NCBI RefSeq assembly: GCF_947504215.1 | Contig: NZ_CANNGO010000010.1 | Coordinates: 1-64,000 of the forward strand | DNA from: an uncultured Ruegeria sp. | GTDB taxonomy: Bacteria > Pseudomonadota > Alphaproteobacteria > Rhodobacterales > Rhodobacteraceae | DNA length: 64,000 nt | Reading direction: 5' to 3' | Part shown: piece after piece, positions 11,373 to 20,717 of the stretch | Numbering within the stretch: position 1 is the stretch's first letter | Layout: every line of letters starts with the position of its first letter | Program-made: the position numbers and the translations under genes | Notes under the pieces: generated by a model | The model's input: only the letters and a program-made list of their open reading frames with translations | What the model was told of the DNA's origin: nothing | The model's database searches: none

Positions 11373-12050
11373 TCAGCCTTTCGGAGCCAGCAGCTTCAAT
11401 GCGGCACGGATCAGATCTGTTTCTTCAGCGTCAGGCAGACTCGCCGCAGCTTCGGCCACCGCCGTCGCAGCATCGGACGGGCTATAGCCTAGATTGGCCA
11501 GCGCAGACAAAGCGCCAGCTGACGCGGCAGCTGCTCCGGTAGGTGGTTTTAGCGTTCGTTTTGCGACTGGCGTAGGGCCAGTCGGCTCGATTACATCCAA
11601 CGCGGGGCCGTCCATCGCCTCGGTCACCGTACCGCCCATCGCCATAACGCCCGGGGCTTTGTCCTTCAGGTCCAGGACGATGCGCTGCGCTGTTTTGGGC
11701 CCAACGCCCTTGGCGGCCTTGACCGTAGCCCAGTCACCCAACGCGATTGCGCGGCTGACACCATCTGGTCCCAAAGCGCTCAGGATCCCAAGCGACACTT
11801 TGGCCCCAACCCCCTGAACCGAACACAACAGCCGGTGCCATTCTTTTTCGACCAGTGACAGGAACCCATAAAGCTGCATCAGGTCTTCGCGCACGACCAT
11901 GTCGGTGTAGATCGAGATCGCCTCACCCACGCCTGGCAAGGCGGCCATGGTCCTGTCGGAACAATAGACCAGATAGCCAACACCCCGGACATCAATTAGC
12001 ACATGATCCGCCGCGCGATAATCCAATCGTCCCGTCAGCTTGCCGATCAT
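11373..12050 (-). CDS. ruvA: Holliday junction DNA helicase subunit RuvA
   Basis: A 225-residue protein that binds the four-way junction as a tetramer and recruits RuvB. The N-terminal OB fold ([20 protein letters not shown]) is followed by helix-hairpin-helix repeats containing [13 protein letters not shown] and [19 protein letters not shown], and by an Ala-rich linker and the C-terminal RuvB-binding three-helix domain. It overlaps ruvC by 4 bases. Confidence 0.98.
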   Translation of the reverse strand: MIGKLTGRLDYRAADHVLIDVRGVGYLVYCSDRTMAALPGVGEAISIYTDMVVREDLMQLYGFLSLVEKEWHRLLCSVQGVGAKVSLGILSALGPDGVSRAIALGDWATVKAAKGVGPKTAQRIVLDLKDKAPGVMAMGGTVTEAMDGPALDVIEPTGPTPVAKRTLKPPTGAAAASAGALSALANLGYSPSDAATAVAEAAASLPDAEETDLIRAALKLLAPKG

Positions 12051-12544
12051 GCCCGTACCTCTTTCAACCGTGCCTGTGGAGAAGTGCCATAGTAGGAATG
12101 ACAGATTGCGATCGCCAGCGCGTCCGCAGCATCGGCCCCTTTGGGCTGGCAGCCTGGTAGTTGCAGCTTGACCATGTGCAAAACCTGTTCTTTCTCGGCA
12201 TGGCCGACACCCACCACAGTCTTCTTGACCCGGTTCGGAGCATACTCCCCCACTTGCAACCCAGCCTTTGCCAGCGTCAGCAACGCCACGCCCCGTGCCT
12301 GACCCAGTTTGAGCGTCCCCGCCCCATCCTTGTTCACAAAAGTCTGTTCGATAGCGGCCTGATCTGGTTGATGTTCTGCAATCACTTCGACGATCTGATT
12401 GTGCAGAGACAAAAGTCGTTCACCAAGATCGTCCCCATCGGATTTGCATAAACCATTCGCAACATGGCTCAGGCGGCTGCCATTCGATTCGATGACGCCC
12501 CATCCCAGGGTTCTCAACCCCGGATCAATGCCTAGAATTCGCAT
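12047..12544 (-). CDS. ruvC: Holliday junction resolvase RuvC
   Basis: A 165-residue endonuclease that cuts Holliday junctions. The first catalytic Asp lies in [16 protein letters not shown], further acidic residues in [12 protein letters not shown] and [15 protein letters not shown] place the start at the ATG at 12544, because the family begins at this RNase H-like strand; an upstream in-frame ATG would add 17 unrelated residues. ruvC leads the ruvCAB set, and the 333-base gap upstream should hold its promoter. Confidence 0.97.
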   Translation of the reverse strand: MRILGIDPGLRTLGWGVIESNGSRLSHVANGLCKSDGDDLGERLLSLHNQIVEVIAEHQPDQAAIEQTFVNKDGAGTLKLGQARGVALLTLAKAGLQVGEYAPNRVKKTVVGVGHAEKEQVLHMVKLQLPGCQPKGADAADALAIAICHSYYGTSPQARLKEVRA

Positions 12545-12877
12545 AGTTTGTCTCGGCCTGCTCGGGTTATGTGATCTTTTTTCAACGCCTAGCACGAAGC
12601 GTGAACATTTTCCAAGCGAATTGACCTGAAGCCGGAAAACGACATGTATGTCGTAGCCGTGCCGCCAAGGGCAGTTTGCGACCTCAGAAAGCCTGAATTC
12701 GACACGTTCATGAACGCAAATTCACTAATTATTTAAGGGTATTACACCTGTGTGAAGTATTGCAGAAAATGCATAGGACACATGCAAAAACTGAACTTGC
12801 GCACAGCGAATCTCAGCACTACATGCCGCTCAGATCGCAAGATTGCAAAGTTAACACAAACCAGAAGGAAACAGGAT
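12545..12877. promoter_or_regulatory. Divergent intergenic region ruvC / DUF1127 gene with two dyads
   Basis: The only gap over 300 bases. It must hold the ruvC promoter (leftward) and the DUF1127 gene promoter (rightward). Two inverted repeats stand out: ACGACAT-GT-ATGTCGT at 12639-12654 and the perfect 12-base palindrome CGTTCATGAACG at 12705-12716. The part nearest the DUF1127 gene is AT-rich. I found no clear alphaproteobacterial SOS box (GTTC-N7-GTTC) and no convincing -35/-10 pair. Confidence 0.5.
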
Positions 12878-13093
12878 ATGGCTGCACTAGACACAACCCG
12901 CTTCGCAACCACTGGCTCATTCGGCCTCGTCGGCCGTATCGGCGCATTTTTCGCAACAGCTGTGAATGCTGCTGTCGAATGGAATGACGCCCGCGTAACG
13001 CGGAACGCGCTGACTGGTCTGACCGACCGCGAACTGGAAGATATCGGCCTGTGCCGTGGCGACATCGACGCCATTGCTGAGGGTCGCCGGTAA
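12878..13093 (+). CDS. DUF1127 small protein
   Basis: A 71-residue protein. The C-terminal LTDRELEDIGLCRGDIDAIA segment (about 46-65) is the DUF1127 signature, a short Arg-rich helix motif; in several alphaproteobacteria such proteins affect RNA turnover, phosphate or carbon physiology through RNA or regulator binding. The start is the ATG at 12878, preceded by AAGGAAACAGG; a longer frame from 12752 lacks a ribosome site and family similarity. Two hairpins follow it, the second a clear terminator, so it is a monocistronic unit. Confidence 0.9.
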   Translation: MAALDTTRFATTGSFGLVGRIGAFFATAVNAAVEWNDARVTRNALTGLTDRELEDIGLCRGDIDAIAEGRR

Positions 13094-13115
13094 ACACCGA
13101 CCAATCACTCACACA

Positions 13116-13136
13116 CCCCACATCCTCCCTGTGGGG
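13116..13136 (+). other. Hairpin in the 3' UTR of the DUF1127 gene
   Basis: Stem CCCCAC / GTGGGG with a nine-base loop, just after the DUF1127 stop codon and before the main terminator. There is no T run, so it is more likely an mRNA 3' stability element than a terminator. Confidence 0.55.
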
Positions 13137-13141
13137 CAAAG

Positions 13142-13178
13142 AAAACACCGCGCGCCGGACAGCACGCGGTGTTTTTTT
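13142..13178 (+). terminator. Rho-independent terminator of the DUF1127 gene
   Basis: Stem ACACCGCG / CGCGGTGT (13145-13152 and 13165-13172), extended by A/T pairs, followed by a run of seven T residues. It ends the rightward DUF1127 transcript before the convergent hypothetical gene. Confidence 0.92.
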
Positions 13179-13192
13179 ACGTCAGAAGAAGC

Positions 13193-13537
13193 TTAGTAGA
13201 GGATTTTGTTCAGCTGAACTGCCATTGCTTCGGACAACGGGTCAATCTGCATGACCCAAGCACCGGCCTGTTCGACCGATGTGCCCTCATTCAGGCTGTC
13301 GATCCGGTACTGATACCCGGACGGCCCGAGACTGGACAATAAGAACGCTTTGAATGCAAAGAACGCCAAAAGGCTTAGCAACATCACTTTTGCCGGCACC
13401 GCAGAGCGCACACGCTGCGGCTTCATCACCACCAAGCCATCCTTGCGCATGGATGCGCGATAGCCGCGGCTCATCTTTTGGTGTTTTTTGCTCAGGCGAT
13501 GAACGCGCTGATCAAACTCAAGTTGTTTTCCCGTCAT
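13193..13537 (-). CDS. Hypothetical single-pass membrane protein
   Basis: A 114-residue protein. A basic N-terminal half with coiled-coil potential (residues about 1-45) is followed by one membrane helix (about 48-70, VMLLSLLAFFAFKAFLL) and a short outer segment. I choose the ATG at 13537 because GGAGG lies 5 bases upstream; the GTG four codons earlier has no ribosome site. I do not recognise the family; it resembles small uncharacterised Rhodobacterales proteins. It converges on the DUF1127 gene. Confidence 0.75.
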   Translation of the reverse strand: MTGKQLEFDQRVHRLSKKHQKMSRGYRASMRKDGLVVMKPQRVRSAVPAKVMLLSLLAFFAFKAFLLSSLGPSGYQYRIDSLNEGTSVEQAGAWVMQIDPLSEAMAVQLNKILY

Positions 13538-13637
13538 GGCAGCCTCCACAAACCGCCCCCCTCAAATCCATTAAGAAACGGTAAATAGAGATTACGTCAA
13601 AATCTGGGCAAGAATCCACAAAGCTCCTGCAAATGGC

Positions 13638-14516
13638 CTAAATTGCGCCCTGTTTGGTTAAGATTAGCGTTGTCCATTCACCAATCTCGCTGCGATTACT
13701 GAGATTAAATCCGTTTTGTAGATAAACCGCGACCACATCATCGGCCTGTTCGTTGAGGATTCCCGACAAGATGGCATGCCCTCCGTCATGCAGATTCGCT
13801 CCAATTTCAGGAGACAGCGCCACCAACGGGCCCTTCAGGATATTGGCAAAGATCAGATCATAGGGCGCCAAAGCTTTTAGGTCCGGGTGATCAAAACCGG
13901 CCGCTTCCACACAGCGAACGGCACCGGACATACCGTTTGCCTTCAGGTTGGCCTCGGCCACATCTACGGCGACCTGATCGATATCACTGGCCAAAATATC
14001 ACCATTCCAGACACGCGCCGCGGCCATTGCCAAAACGGCGGTGCCGCACCCGATATCGGCCACCTTGGTCGCGCTAAAACCCTGATCCAGCAGATGATCC
14101 AACGCGTTCAAACACCCGAGTGTGGTGCCATGATGCCCCGTCCCAAAGGCCATTGCCGCCTCGATCAACAAGGGGATGCGATTCTTCGGCAGTTTGTCGG
14201 CGTCATGGCTGCCGTAGACAAAAAAGCGTCCAGCCTCGACCGGCGCCAGTTCACGGCGCACATGCGCGACCCAGTCTGTTTCGGGCAACTCGGAGACAAC
14301 AAAGGGCCTTGCACCAAACGCCGCGGTCAACACGGCCAGAGCGGTTTCGTCTGGCGCTTCGGTGAAGTACCCGCCAACTTCCCATAGGCCCGACCCGTCT
14401 TCTACCTCAAAGACACCAACACCAGTGGGTTCGGGATCCAGACGCTCCATCGCTTCGCCCAGATTTTCGGCTGCGGCTTTGCCGGTCAGGGTTGTCAGCG
14501 CGGTGAATGTGGGCAT
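13638..14516 (-). CDS. prmA: Ribosomal protein L11 methyltransferase
   Basis: A 292-residue SAM-dependent methyltransferase that trimethylates ribosomal protein L11. A small N-terminal substrate domain precedes the Rossmann domain with SAM motif VADIGCGTAVLAMAAARVW (about residues 160-178) and a FANILKGPL segment corresponding to the NxxxxPL catalytic-region motif. An AGGAGG site precedes the ATG. Confidence 0.93.
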   Translation of the reverse strand: MPTFTALTTLTGKAAAENLGEAMERLDPEPTGVGVFEVEDGSGLWEVGGYFTEAPDETALAVLTAAFGARPFVVSELPETDWVAHVRRELAPVEAGRFFVYGSHDADKLPKNRIPLLIEAAMAFGTGHHGTTLGCLNALDHLLDQGFSATKVADIGCGTAVLAMAAARVWNGDILASDIDQVAVDVAEANLKANGMSGAVRCVEAAGFDHPDLKALAPYDLIFANILKGPLVALSPEIGANLHDGGHAILSGILNEQADDVVAVYLQNGFNLSNRSEIGEWTTLILTKQGAI

Positions 14517-14582
14517 GAAAGCCTCCTGTTCAAGTCGCTCCAGCGCCTATGGCGACGGATCGCCAAGGTCAAGCTCTGCACG

Positions 14583-15815
14583 CTATTCCGCCGGGGCGGG
14601 AGCGTATTTGGACAGAATTGTTTCGTTGCCCGGTTCCGGGTGGCGTGGGATTAACAGAGACAGCCCCAGGGAAATCATCGCCATAGCGGCCGCCAGCGCA
14701 AATACAGCACCAGGCGACACCACCCATAACAGGCCCAGAAGCGCGGGCAGAAACACAGCCGCGATGTGGTTGATAGTAAAGGCCACGGCTGCGGTCGGCG
14801 CGATATCGGCAGGATCAGCAATTTTCTGGAAGTAGGTTTTAAGCGCCAACGCCAACGCAAACAGCACGTGATCGATCACATATAGGATTGCTGCCAGCAA
14901 AACGCCCCACCCGAACCAGTAGATCCCACCGTATGCCGCGAAGACGATGGCAAGCCCGGCATATTCGAAGATCAGTGTACGGCGCTCGCCAAACATGGAC
15001 ACTGCCTTACCCAACAAGGGTGCGGCAGCAATGTTGATCACCAGATTGATCAGATAGAGGCTGGTCAGCTCATGCACCTCAAAGCCGAATTTCTCGACCA
15101 TCATGAAACCCGCGAAGACAACAAAAATTTGGCGCCGTGCTCCGGCCATGAACTGCAACGCATAATACAACCAGTACCGTCGGCGCAGCACCACCTTTTT
15201 CGTCTGCGGTGTGGGCGCATCGAATTGCGGATAGGCGATCAGACAGAGCAGGGCCAGCACGGCGGTAAAACCGCCCGCGGCCATGAAGACCGTATTGTAA
15301 GATAAATCGAACCGGTCCCAGGTCAGCACGATCAGGCCATAGACCACCAAAGTCGACGCGGATCCCATGGCCACAAGCCATCCCAGCACCTGAGGTGCCC
15401 GGTCTTTACGGAGCCATTGCAATTGCAGGGACTGGTTCACTGTCTCGTAGTAGTGAAAGCCGACTGAGCTGAAAAACGTAACAAACAAAAGGCCGCCAAG
15501 ACTTGGAAACCAAGCCGTAATTGCCGTTGCGACGCCCAGCAGCATCAGGGATATCATCGCGAGCACCTGCTCGCGGACAATCAGAATCACAGCTATGACG
15601 CCGACGGCCAGAAACCCCGGAATCTCTCGCACCGTGTGCAGCAAACCAATGTCTGCCCCATCGAAATTTGCCACTTCGATGACGAAGTTGTTCAACAACG
15701 CGCTCCACGCATTGAACGCGATCGGCATGGTCAGTGCCATCACGAACAAAAGCGTTACGGGGCGTCGCCAATATGGCAGGCTTTGCGCCTTGGAAAGTGG
15801 CATTGGTTTCAGCAT
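14583..15815 (-). CDS. MFS transporter
   Basis: A 410-residue membrane protein with about 12 predicted helices and the alternating hydrophobic pattern of the major facilitator superfamily. The substrate is not apparent. A GAGGAC ribosome site precedes the ATG at 15815. It stands between prmA and priA on the same strand with gaps of 66 and 79 bases, so it may be a separate unit. Confidence 0.85.
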   Translation of the reverse strand: MLKPMPLSKAQSLPYWRRPVTLLFVMALTMPIAFNAWSALLNNFVIEVANFDGADIGLLHTVREIPGFLAVGVIAVILIVREQVLAMISLMLLGVATAITAWFPSLGGLLFVTFFSSVGFHYYETVNQSLQLQWLRKDRAPQVLGWLVAMGSASTLVVYGLIVLTWDRFDLSYNTVFMAAGGFTAVLALLCLIAYPQFDAPTPQTKKVVLRRRYWLYYALQFMAGARRQIFVVFAGFMMVEKFGFEVHELTSLYLINLVINIAAAPLLGKAVSMFGERRTLIFEYAGLAIVFAAYGGIYWFGWGVLLAAILYVIDHVLFALALALKTYFQKIADPADIAPTAAVAFTINHIAAVFLPALLGLLWVVSPGAVFALAAAMAMISLGLSLLIPRHPEPGNETILSKYAPAPAE

Positions 15816-15894
15816 GAGAGTCCTCTACGCCCAAATCGCCGTATTGGCGAGCGGAAAGCTGAGCGCGCACAACGGCTCTGCACTGGTGCAGAGG

Positions 15895-18090
15895 TCAGTA
15901 GAAATTCTGTGGATCAATATCGACCGTCAGTCGAATATCCCCTTTCAAGCGGAGCGGAGCGATCCACTTTGCAATCGCATCCTGAATGGGTGCGCCTTTC
16001 GGCGCTTTGACCAGCAAGCGCACGCGATGGCGCCCGCGGATACGGGCGATCGGGGCTGGGGCCGGGCCAAAGACCTGCGCGCCGATATCACGAAGCGGCG
16101 CATCGTTGCGGGCCATCGCATTGCCGATATCAAACACCGGTCCGACCTCTGGCCCTGACAGCACTATTCCGGCCATTCGGCCGTAAGGCGGCACGCCTGC
16201 TGCCTGACGACCAGCAGCTTCGGCGGCCCAGAACCCTTCCTCATCCCCTGATAGGATCGCGCGGATCACGGGATGTTCGGGCTGGAAGGTTTGCAACAGC
16301 GCCAGTCCCGGCTTGTCCGCTCGTCCGGCACGCCCCGACACTTGCCTCATCAACTGAAATGTCCGCTCTGCTGCGCGCAAATCGGCCCCATGCAGGCTGA
16401 GATCAGCGTCAATCACACCAACAAGGGTCAGTTTCGGAAAATTATGCCCCTTGGCCACCAACTGAGTACCGATGATGATATCTGCGTCGCCCTGGGCAAT
16501 CTCTTCGATCTTGGCCTTCAGTGCCCGTGCCGATCCAAACAGATCGGAACTGAGCATTGCAACCTTGGCGTCTGGGAACGTTGCTTCGGCTTCTTCGGCC
16601 AACCGCTCAATCCCCGGTCCGACCGGCGCCATCTTCCCTTCCACACCACAGGACGGGCAGGCCTCAGGCATTGGCTTGGTCTCGCCGCATTGGTGGCACA
16701 TCAGGCGTTTCAGAAACCGATGCTCGACCATTCGGGCGTCGCAGTGATCGCACGCGATCTGTTCGCCACAAGCTCGGCACAAGGTCACGGGGGCGTAGCC
16801 ACGGCGGTTGATGAACAGCAGGGACTGCTCAGATCTCTCGATCCGCTGCAGCACCGCCTGTCGCAGAGAAGGTGAGATCCACGTCCCCGGCTGCATCTGT
16901 TCGGCGCGCATGTCGATGGGCTTCATCTTTGGCAGAACCGCAGCGCCAAAGCGCGAGGTCAGATCCAGCCGATCGTATTTGTCCGCCGCGGCATTGGCCC
17001 AGCTTTCCAAAGAGGGCGTGGCACTGGCAAGGATCACTCGCGCACCACATATGGCCGCGCGCAATACCGCCATGTCACGAGCGCTGTAATGAACACCGTC
17101 CTCTTGTTTGTACGACGTGTCATGTTCCTCATCGACCACAACAAGCCCGAGGTTGCGAAACGGCAAGAAAAGGGCCGACCGGGCGCCGATCACCATCTGC
17201 GCATCGCCCTGCCCGACCATACGCCAGACCCTTCGACGTTCGGTCATCGTTGCACCCGAATGCCATTCCGCCGGTCGCGCGCCAAACCGGGCTTCTACAC
17301 GGGTCAGAAATTCGGCGGTTAGGGCAATCTCGGGCAACAGAACCAATGCCTGACGTCCCATCCGCAGTGTCTCGGCCACAGCTTCCAGATACACCTCAGT
17401 TTTGCCGGATCCGGTGACGCCCTTCAGCAAGGTGGTGCCATAGTCTCGGGTGCGCAAACCGGTCTGCAGGGTCGCTACTGCGCGGGCCTGATCTTCCGAC
17501 AGCTCTTTGCCCGGCAATTCCGGGTCGAGATGCGGATATGGCAAATCCCGCGGGCTGTCCTCTTCCCGTACTGCCCCCAGCTTGACCAGCCCTTTGACAA
17601 CCGACGACGTCACACCCGCTTGCTCAGCCAGTTCTTTGAGCGTAAATGCCAGCCCGCCATAGTCGCGCAACACCTCCAGTACACGGGTTCGCGCGTCAGT
17701 CATCCGATCGGGTTCACCACTTCCCAGCCGGTAAATCTTGCGCATCGACGGCGGATCACCCAACCCCGGGGCACGCGTCGCCAGTCGTAACATCGCGGGC
17801 ATCGGCGTAAGGGTGTAGTCAGCAACCTTACCAAGAAACAGGCGCATTTCTTCGCGCATCGGCGCGACCTCAAGCACGCGGATTATCGACCGGGCTTTGC
17901 TAAGATCAAAGCCACCGCGCCCCGGGCCCCAAACCACGCCAAGAACCTTGCGCGGTCCAAGCGGCACTTCGACGAACGCACCCTGAAAGCACCCGCCCTC
18001 GGGTGCTTTGTAATCCAGCGTTCGGTCCAGTGGCTGCGTTGTCAGCACCGAAACCAGCTCTCCTTGGTCGAAAAATCCGTTAGCGCTCAC
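15895..18090 (-). CDS. priA: Primosomal replication restart helicase PriA
   Basis: A 731-residue superfamily 2 DNA helicase that reloads the replicative helicase at stalled forks. The N-terminal DNA-binding domain is followed by Walker A (LLKGVTGSGKTEVY, about residues 218-231), DEEHD box, and a zinc-binding insert with four CxxC pairs in the CRACGEQIACDHC to CPSCG stretch. The start is GTG at 18090, preceded by AAGGA. tal is divergent. Confidence 0.97.
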   Translation of the reverse strand: MSANGFFDQGELVSVLTTQPLDRTLDYKAPEGGCFQGAFVEVPLGPRKVLGVVWGPGRGGFDLSKARSIIRVLEVAPMREEMRLFLGKVADYTLTPMPAMLRLATRAPGLGDPPSMRKIYRLGSGEPDRMTDARTRVLEVLRDYGGLAFTLKELAEQAGVTSSVVKGLVKLGAVREEDSPRDLPYPHLDPELPGKELSEDQARAVATLQTGLRTRDYGTTLLKGVTGSGKTEVYLEAVAETLRMGRQALVLLPEIALTAEFLTRVEARFGARPAEWHSGATMTERRRVWRMVGQGDAQMVIGARSALFLPFRNLGLVVVDEEHDTSYKQEDGVHYSARDMAVLRAAICGARVILASATPSLESWANAAADKYDRLDLTSRFGAAVLPKMKPIDMRAEQMQPGTWISPSLRQAVLQRIERSEQSLLFINRRGYAPVTLCRACGEQIACDHCDARMVEHRFLKRLMCHQCGETKPMPEACPSCGVEGKMAPVGPGIERLAEEAEATFPDAKVAMLSSDLFGSARALKAKIEEIAQGDADIIIGTQLVAKGHNFPKLTLVGVIDADLSLHGADLRAAERTFQLMRQVSGRAGRADKPGLALLQTFQPEHPVIRAILSGDEEGFWAAEAAGRQAAGVPPYGRMAGIVLSGPEVGPVFDIGNAMARNDAPLRDIGAQVFGPAPAPIARIRGRHRVRLLVKAPKGAPIQDAIAKWIAPLRLKGDIRLTVDIDPQNFY

Positions 18091-18178
18091 GGCATATCCT
18101 TCGCAGGGGGTTCCAGCATGGGTCTCTTTGAGGTAAAGCCATCCGCGACCAAGGCCAACCCATCAAAGGACTGCCCGC

Positions 18179-18832
18179 ATGAAATTCTTCGTAGACACCG
18201 CCGAGATAGATGCAATCGCTGAACTGAACGATCTGGGCATGGTGGACGGCGTGACCACCAACCCCTCGCTGATCCTGAAATCGGGTCGTGACATTCTGGA
18301 AGTGACCAAGGAAATCTGCGATCTGGTAGAAGGCCCAGTTTCGGCCGAGGTTGTCGCAACTGAAGCAGACGCCATGATCGCCGAAGGCCGCAAGCTGGCC
18401 AAGATCGCGCCGAATATCGCTGTGAAAGTTCCGTTGACCTGGGCGGGCCTGAAAACCTGCAAGGCACTGACCGACGAAGGTCAGATGGTCAATGTGACGC
18501 TCTGTTTCTCTGCCAATCAGGCGCTGCTGGCGGCCAAGGCTGGCGCAACCTTCATCTCTCCTTTCATCGGGCGTTTGGACGATATCAACGTGGATGGCAT
18601 GGATCTGATTGCTGATATCCGCCAGATCTATGACAATTTCGGGTTCGAAACCGAAATCCTGGCCGCATCAATCCGTACAGTGAACCACGTGACCGACAGC
18701 GCGCGCATCGGTGCCGACGTGATCACCGCACCGCCCGCCGTAATCAAAAAACTGGCCGATCATCCGCTGACCGACAAAGGGCTTGAAACCTTTCTGGCAG
18801 ATTGGGCCAAAACCGGTCAGAAAATCCTCTGA
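18179..18832 (+). CDS. tal: Transaldolase (TalC / fructose-6-phosphate aldolase type)
   Basis: A 217-residue TIM-barrel enzyme of the small transaldolase subfamily in the pentose phosphate pathway. The start [20 protein letters not shown] and the GVTTNPSLI motif (residues 24-32) are diagnostic, and Lys83 in the [10 protein letters not shown] segment is the Schiff-base lysine. Whether it acts as transaldolase or fructose-6-phosphate aldolase cannot be decided here. An AAAGGAC ribosome site precedes the ATG. Two inverted repeats lie downstream. Confidence 0.93.
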   Translation: MKFFVDTAEIDAIAELNDLGMVDGVTTNPSLILKSGRDILEVTKEICDLVEGPVSAEVVATEADAMIAEGRKLAKIAPNIAVKVPLTWAGLKTCKALTDEGQMVNVTLCFSANQALLAAKAGATFISPFIGRLDDINVDGMDLIADIRQIYDNFGFETEILAASIRTVNHVTDSARIGADVITAPPAVIKKLADHPLTDKGLETFLADWAKTGQKIL

Positions 18833-18841
18833 TCCAAAGCA

Positions 18842-18913
18842 CTGACGCGCGGCGCCGTCAGGCGACGCGCCCGGCCCAACTGTCACGGTCTGATCTTTGA
18901 TCAGGACGTGACA
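18842..18913 (+). other. Two stem-loops downstream of tal
   Basis: The first is CTGACG / CGTCAG (18842-18861) with an eight-base loop. The second is long: arms of 15 bases, TGTCACGGTCTGATC and GATCAGGACGTGACA (18881-18895 and 18899-18913), 13 of 15 positions pairing around a TTT loop. No T run follows, so a rho-independent terminator is not clear; a 3' mRNA-protecting structure is the alternative. Confidence 0.6.
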
Positions 18914-19032
18914 GGCGGGAGCTTCCCTAAAAACACAGTGCGTGACGAAATACATCGTCGCGCTCTTTTTTTGCCAAGCAATTCTGTCAACCCGTGTTAT
19001 AAGCCGCACAACAAAAAAAGACCGGACAGGAC

Positions 19033-19740
19033 ATGAGCAGCAATCCCAAACTCGAGGATAACCTCCGCGCGGCGATTCTGGCTGAGCCAGATGTGGTGTT
19101 GGATGACAAGGATCTGATGCAGGCGCTGGTCGCCGCAAACGAGCGCGCTCGCGGAGACAATGTCATCGACCTGCGCGGGATTGCTATGCAACGGCTCGAG
19201 ACACGGCTGGACCGTCTGGAAGACACGCACCGTTCGGTCATCGCCGCCGCTTATGAAAACCTGGCGGGCACCAACCAGATACACCGCGCGATCCTGCGCC
19301 TGCTTGAACCGGTGGAGTTCGAGGATTTCCTGCGTGCCCTCGGCAACGATGTGGCCGAGATTCTGCGGGTGGATCACATTACGGTGGTGCTGGAAACAAC
19401 AGTCGTACAAAACGATCCGGCCATCGACAGGTTGGGCGGTGTTCTGACTGTGACCGAGCCTGGTTTTGTCGACAGATACCTCAGTTTTGATCGCGGCGGA
19501 CCAGCCCGAGACGTCATCATGCGCGAAATTCACCAAGCTAATCCAATGGTTTACGGCACGCAATCCGGACGGTTGCAGTCCGAGGCCTGCCTGAAACTGA
19601 ACCTTGGCGAAGGCCGCTTGCCAGGCATGATCGCAATGGGCGCAAAAGACCCGCGTCATTTCACGCCTCAGCTGGGCACCGATCTTCTGACCTTCTTTGC
19701 TGGCGTATTCGAACGCTCGATGCGCCACTGGCTGTCGTGA
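19033..19740 (+). CDS. DUF484 family protein
   Basis: A 235-residue protein with an N-terminal coiled-coil-like half and a GAF-like C-terminal half (about residues 95-225). It precedes xerC and overlaps it by 4 bases (GTGA), the arrangement also seen in E. coli where the DUF484 gene yigA precedes xerC. The role is unknown; coupling suggests a link with chromosome dimer resolution or the GAF domain sensing an unknown signal. The start is the ATG at 19033 with ACAGGAC upstream. Confidence 0.88.
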   Translation: MSSNPKLEDNLRAAILAEPDVVLDDKDLMQALVAANERARGDNVIDLRGIAMQRLETRLDRLEDTHRSVIAAAYENLAGTNQIHRAILRLLEPVEFEDFLRALGNDVAEILRVDHITVVLETTVVQNDPAIDRLGGVLTVTEPGFVDRYLSFDRGGPARDVIMREIHQANPMVYGTQSGRLQSEACLKLNLGEGRLPGMIAMGAKDPRHFTPQLGTDLLTFFAGVFERSMRHWLS

Positions 19741-20666
19741 GCCTGATCTCCCCGGCCTGCCGCGATGCGCTGCAGCATTGGCTTGACGGCTTGGGGGCAC
19801 TGGCAGGACGATCTGAAAGCACGCAGACCGCATATCGTGGCGATGTCACCGACTTTCTGTCTTTCATGACCCTGCATCATAGCACCCGTCAGGGATTGGC
19901 GGCTTTGGAGCGTATCACGATCTCGGACATGCGCGCCTGGATGGCGGATCAACGTGGTTCCGGCGTCGGTGCTCGGTCTCTGGCGCGCAAGCTTTCGGCC
20001 GTCAAAAGCTTCTATCGCTGGTTGGCAGAGCGTGAGGGGTTTGAACCGACCGCCGTTTTGTCGACCCGAGCGCCGAAATTTACCAAGAAGCTGCCGCGTC
20101 CTTTGGCCGAAGACGCGGCACGCGCCATGATCGATACAGTTGAATTGCAATCGACATCAGATTGGGTGGCTGCCCGGGACGCCGCGGTTGTGACCCTGCT
20201 TTACGGCTGCGGGCTACGCATCTCCGAGGCACTCTCGCTGACAGGCGCGGACGTACCCTTGCCCGCGACGCTGCGCATTGTGGGTAAAGGCGACAAAGAG
20301 CGGATCGTTCCGGTCATTCCCGCCGCCCGCGACGCCGTGGATCGCTACCTCGAACTGTGCCCGCACCCGCAGTCGCCCAAGGCGGCCTTGTTTCGCGGCG
20401 TTCGCGGTGGGCCGTTGAACCCTCGCGCCATTCAGGGCGTGATGGAGAAGGCACGGATGCAACTTGGCTTGCCGTCAACTGCGACACCTCATGCCATGCG
20501 ACACAGCTTTGCCACCCATCTCTTGTCTGCCGGGGGCGATTTGCGGGCCATTCAGGAATTGCTGGGCCATGCATCTTTGTCCACGACTCAGACATACACC
20601 GCCGTCGACACCGCGCGCTTGATGGAAGTCTACAACAACGCCCATCCGAAGGCCCGAAACATCTAA
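19737..20666 (+). CDS. xerC: Tyrosine recombinase XerC
   Basis: A 309-residue recombinase that, with XerD, resolves chromosome dimers at dif. The N-terminal SAM-like domain (about 10-105) is followed by the catalytic domain with Arg161 (GLRISEALSL), Lys184, His252-Arg255 (HAMRHSFATHLL), His278 and the nucleophile Tyr287. The start is GTG, overlapping the DUF484 stop. Complete catalytic set and housekeeping context argue for XerC rather than an integrase of a mobile element. Confidence 0.95.
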   Translation: MSLISPACRDALQHWLDGLGALAGRSESTQTAYRGDVTDFLSFMTLHHSTRQGLAALERITISDMRAWMADQRGSGVGARSLARKLSAVKSFYRWLAEREGFEPTAVLSTRAPKFTKKLPRPLAEDAARAMIDTVELQSTSDWVAARDAAVVTLLYGCGLRISEALSLTGADVPLPATLRIVGKGDKERIVPVIPAARDAVDRYLELCPHPQSPKAALFRGVRGGPLNPRAIQGVMEKARMQLGLPSTATPHAMRHSFATHLLSAGGDLRAIQELLGHASLSTTQTYTAVDTARLMEVYNNAHPKARNI

Positions 20667-20717
20667 CCCAAGAGGGTATCCACAAATGAGTTTTCAGGGC
20701 TTTTTTGCTTTGCATCT

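Noticed and set aside
12545-12716. Possible SOS box upstream of ruvC
   Set aside because: No GTTC-N7-GTTC match or its reverse was found; the palindromes there do not fit the alphaproteobacterial LexA consensus.
19737-20666. Tyrosine recombinase as evidence of a mobile element
   Set aside because: The gene is coupled to a DUF484 gene in a housekeeping arrangement and there is no nearby tRNA gene, direct repeat or cargo, so it is XerC.
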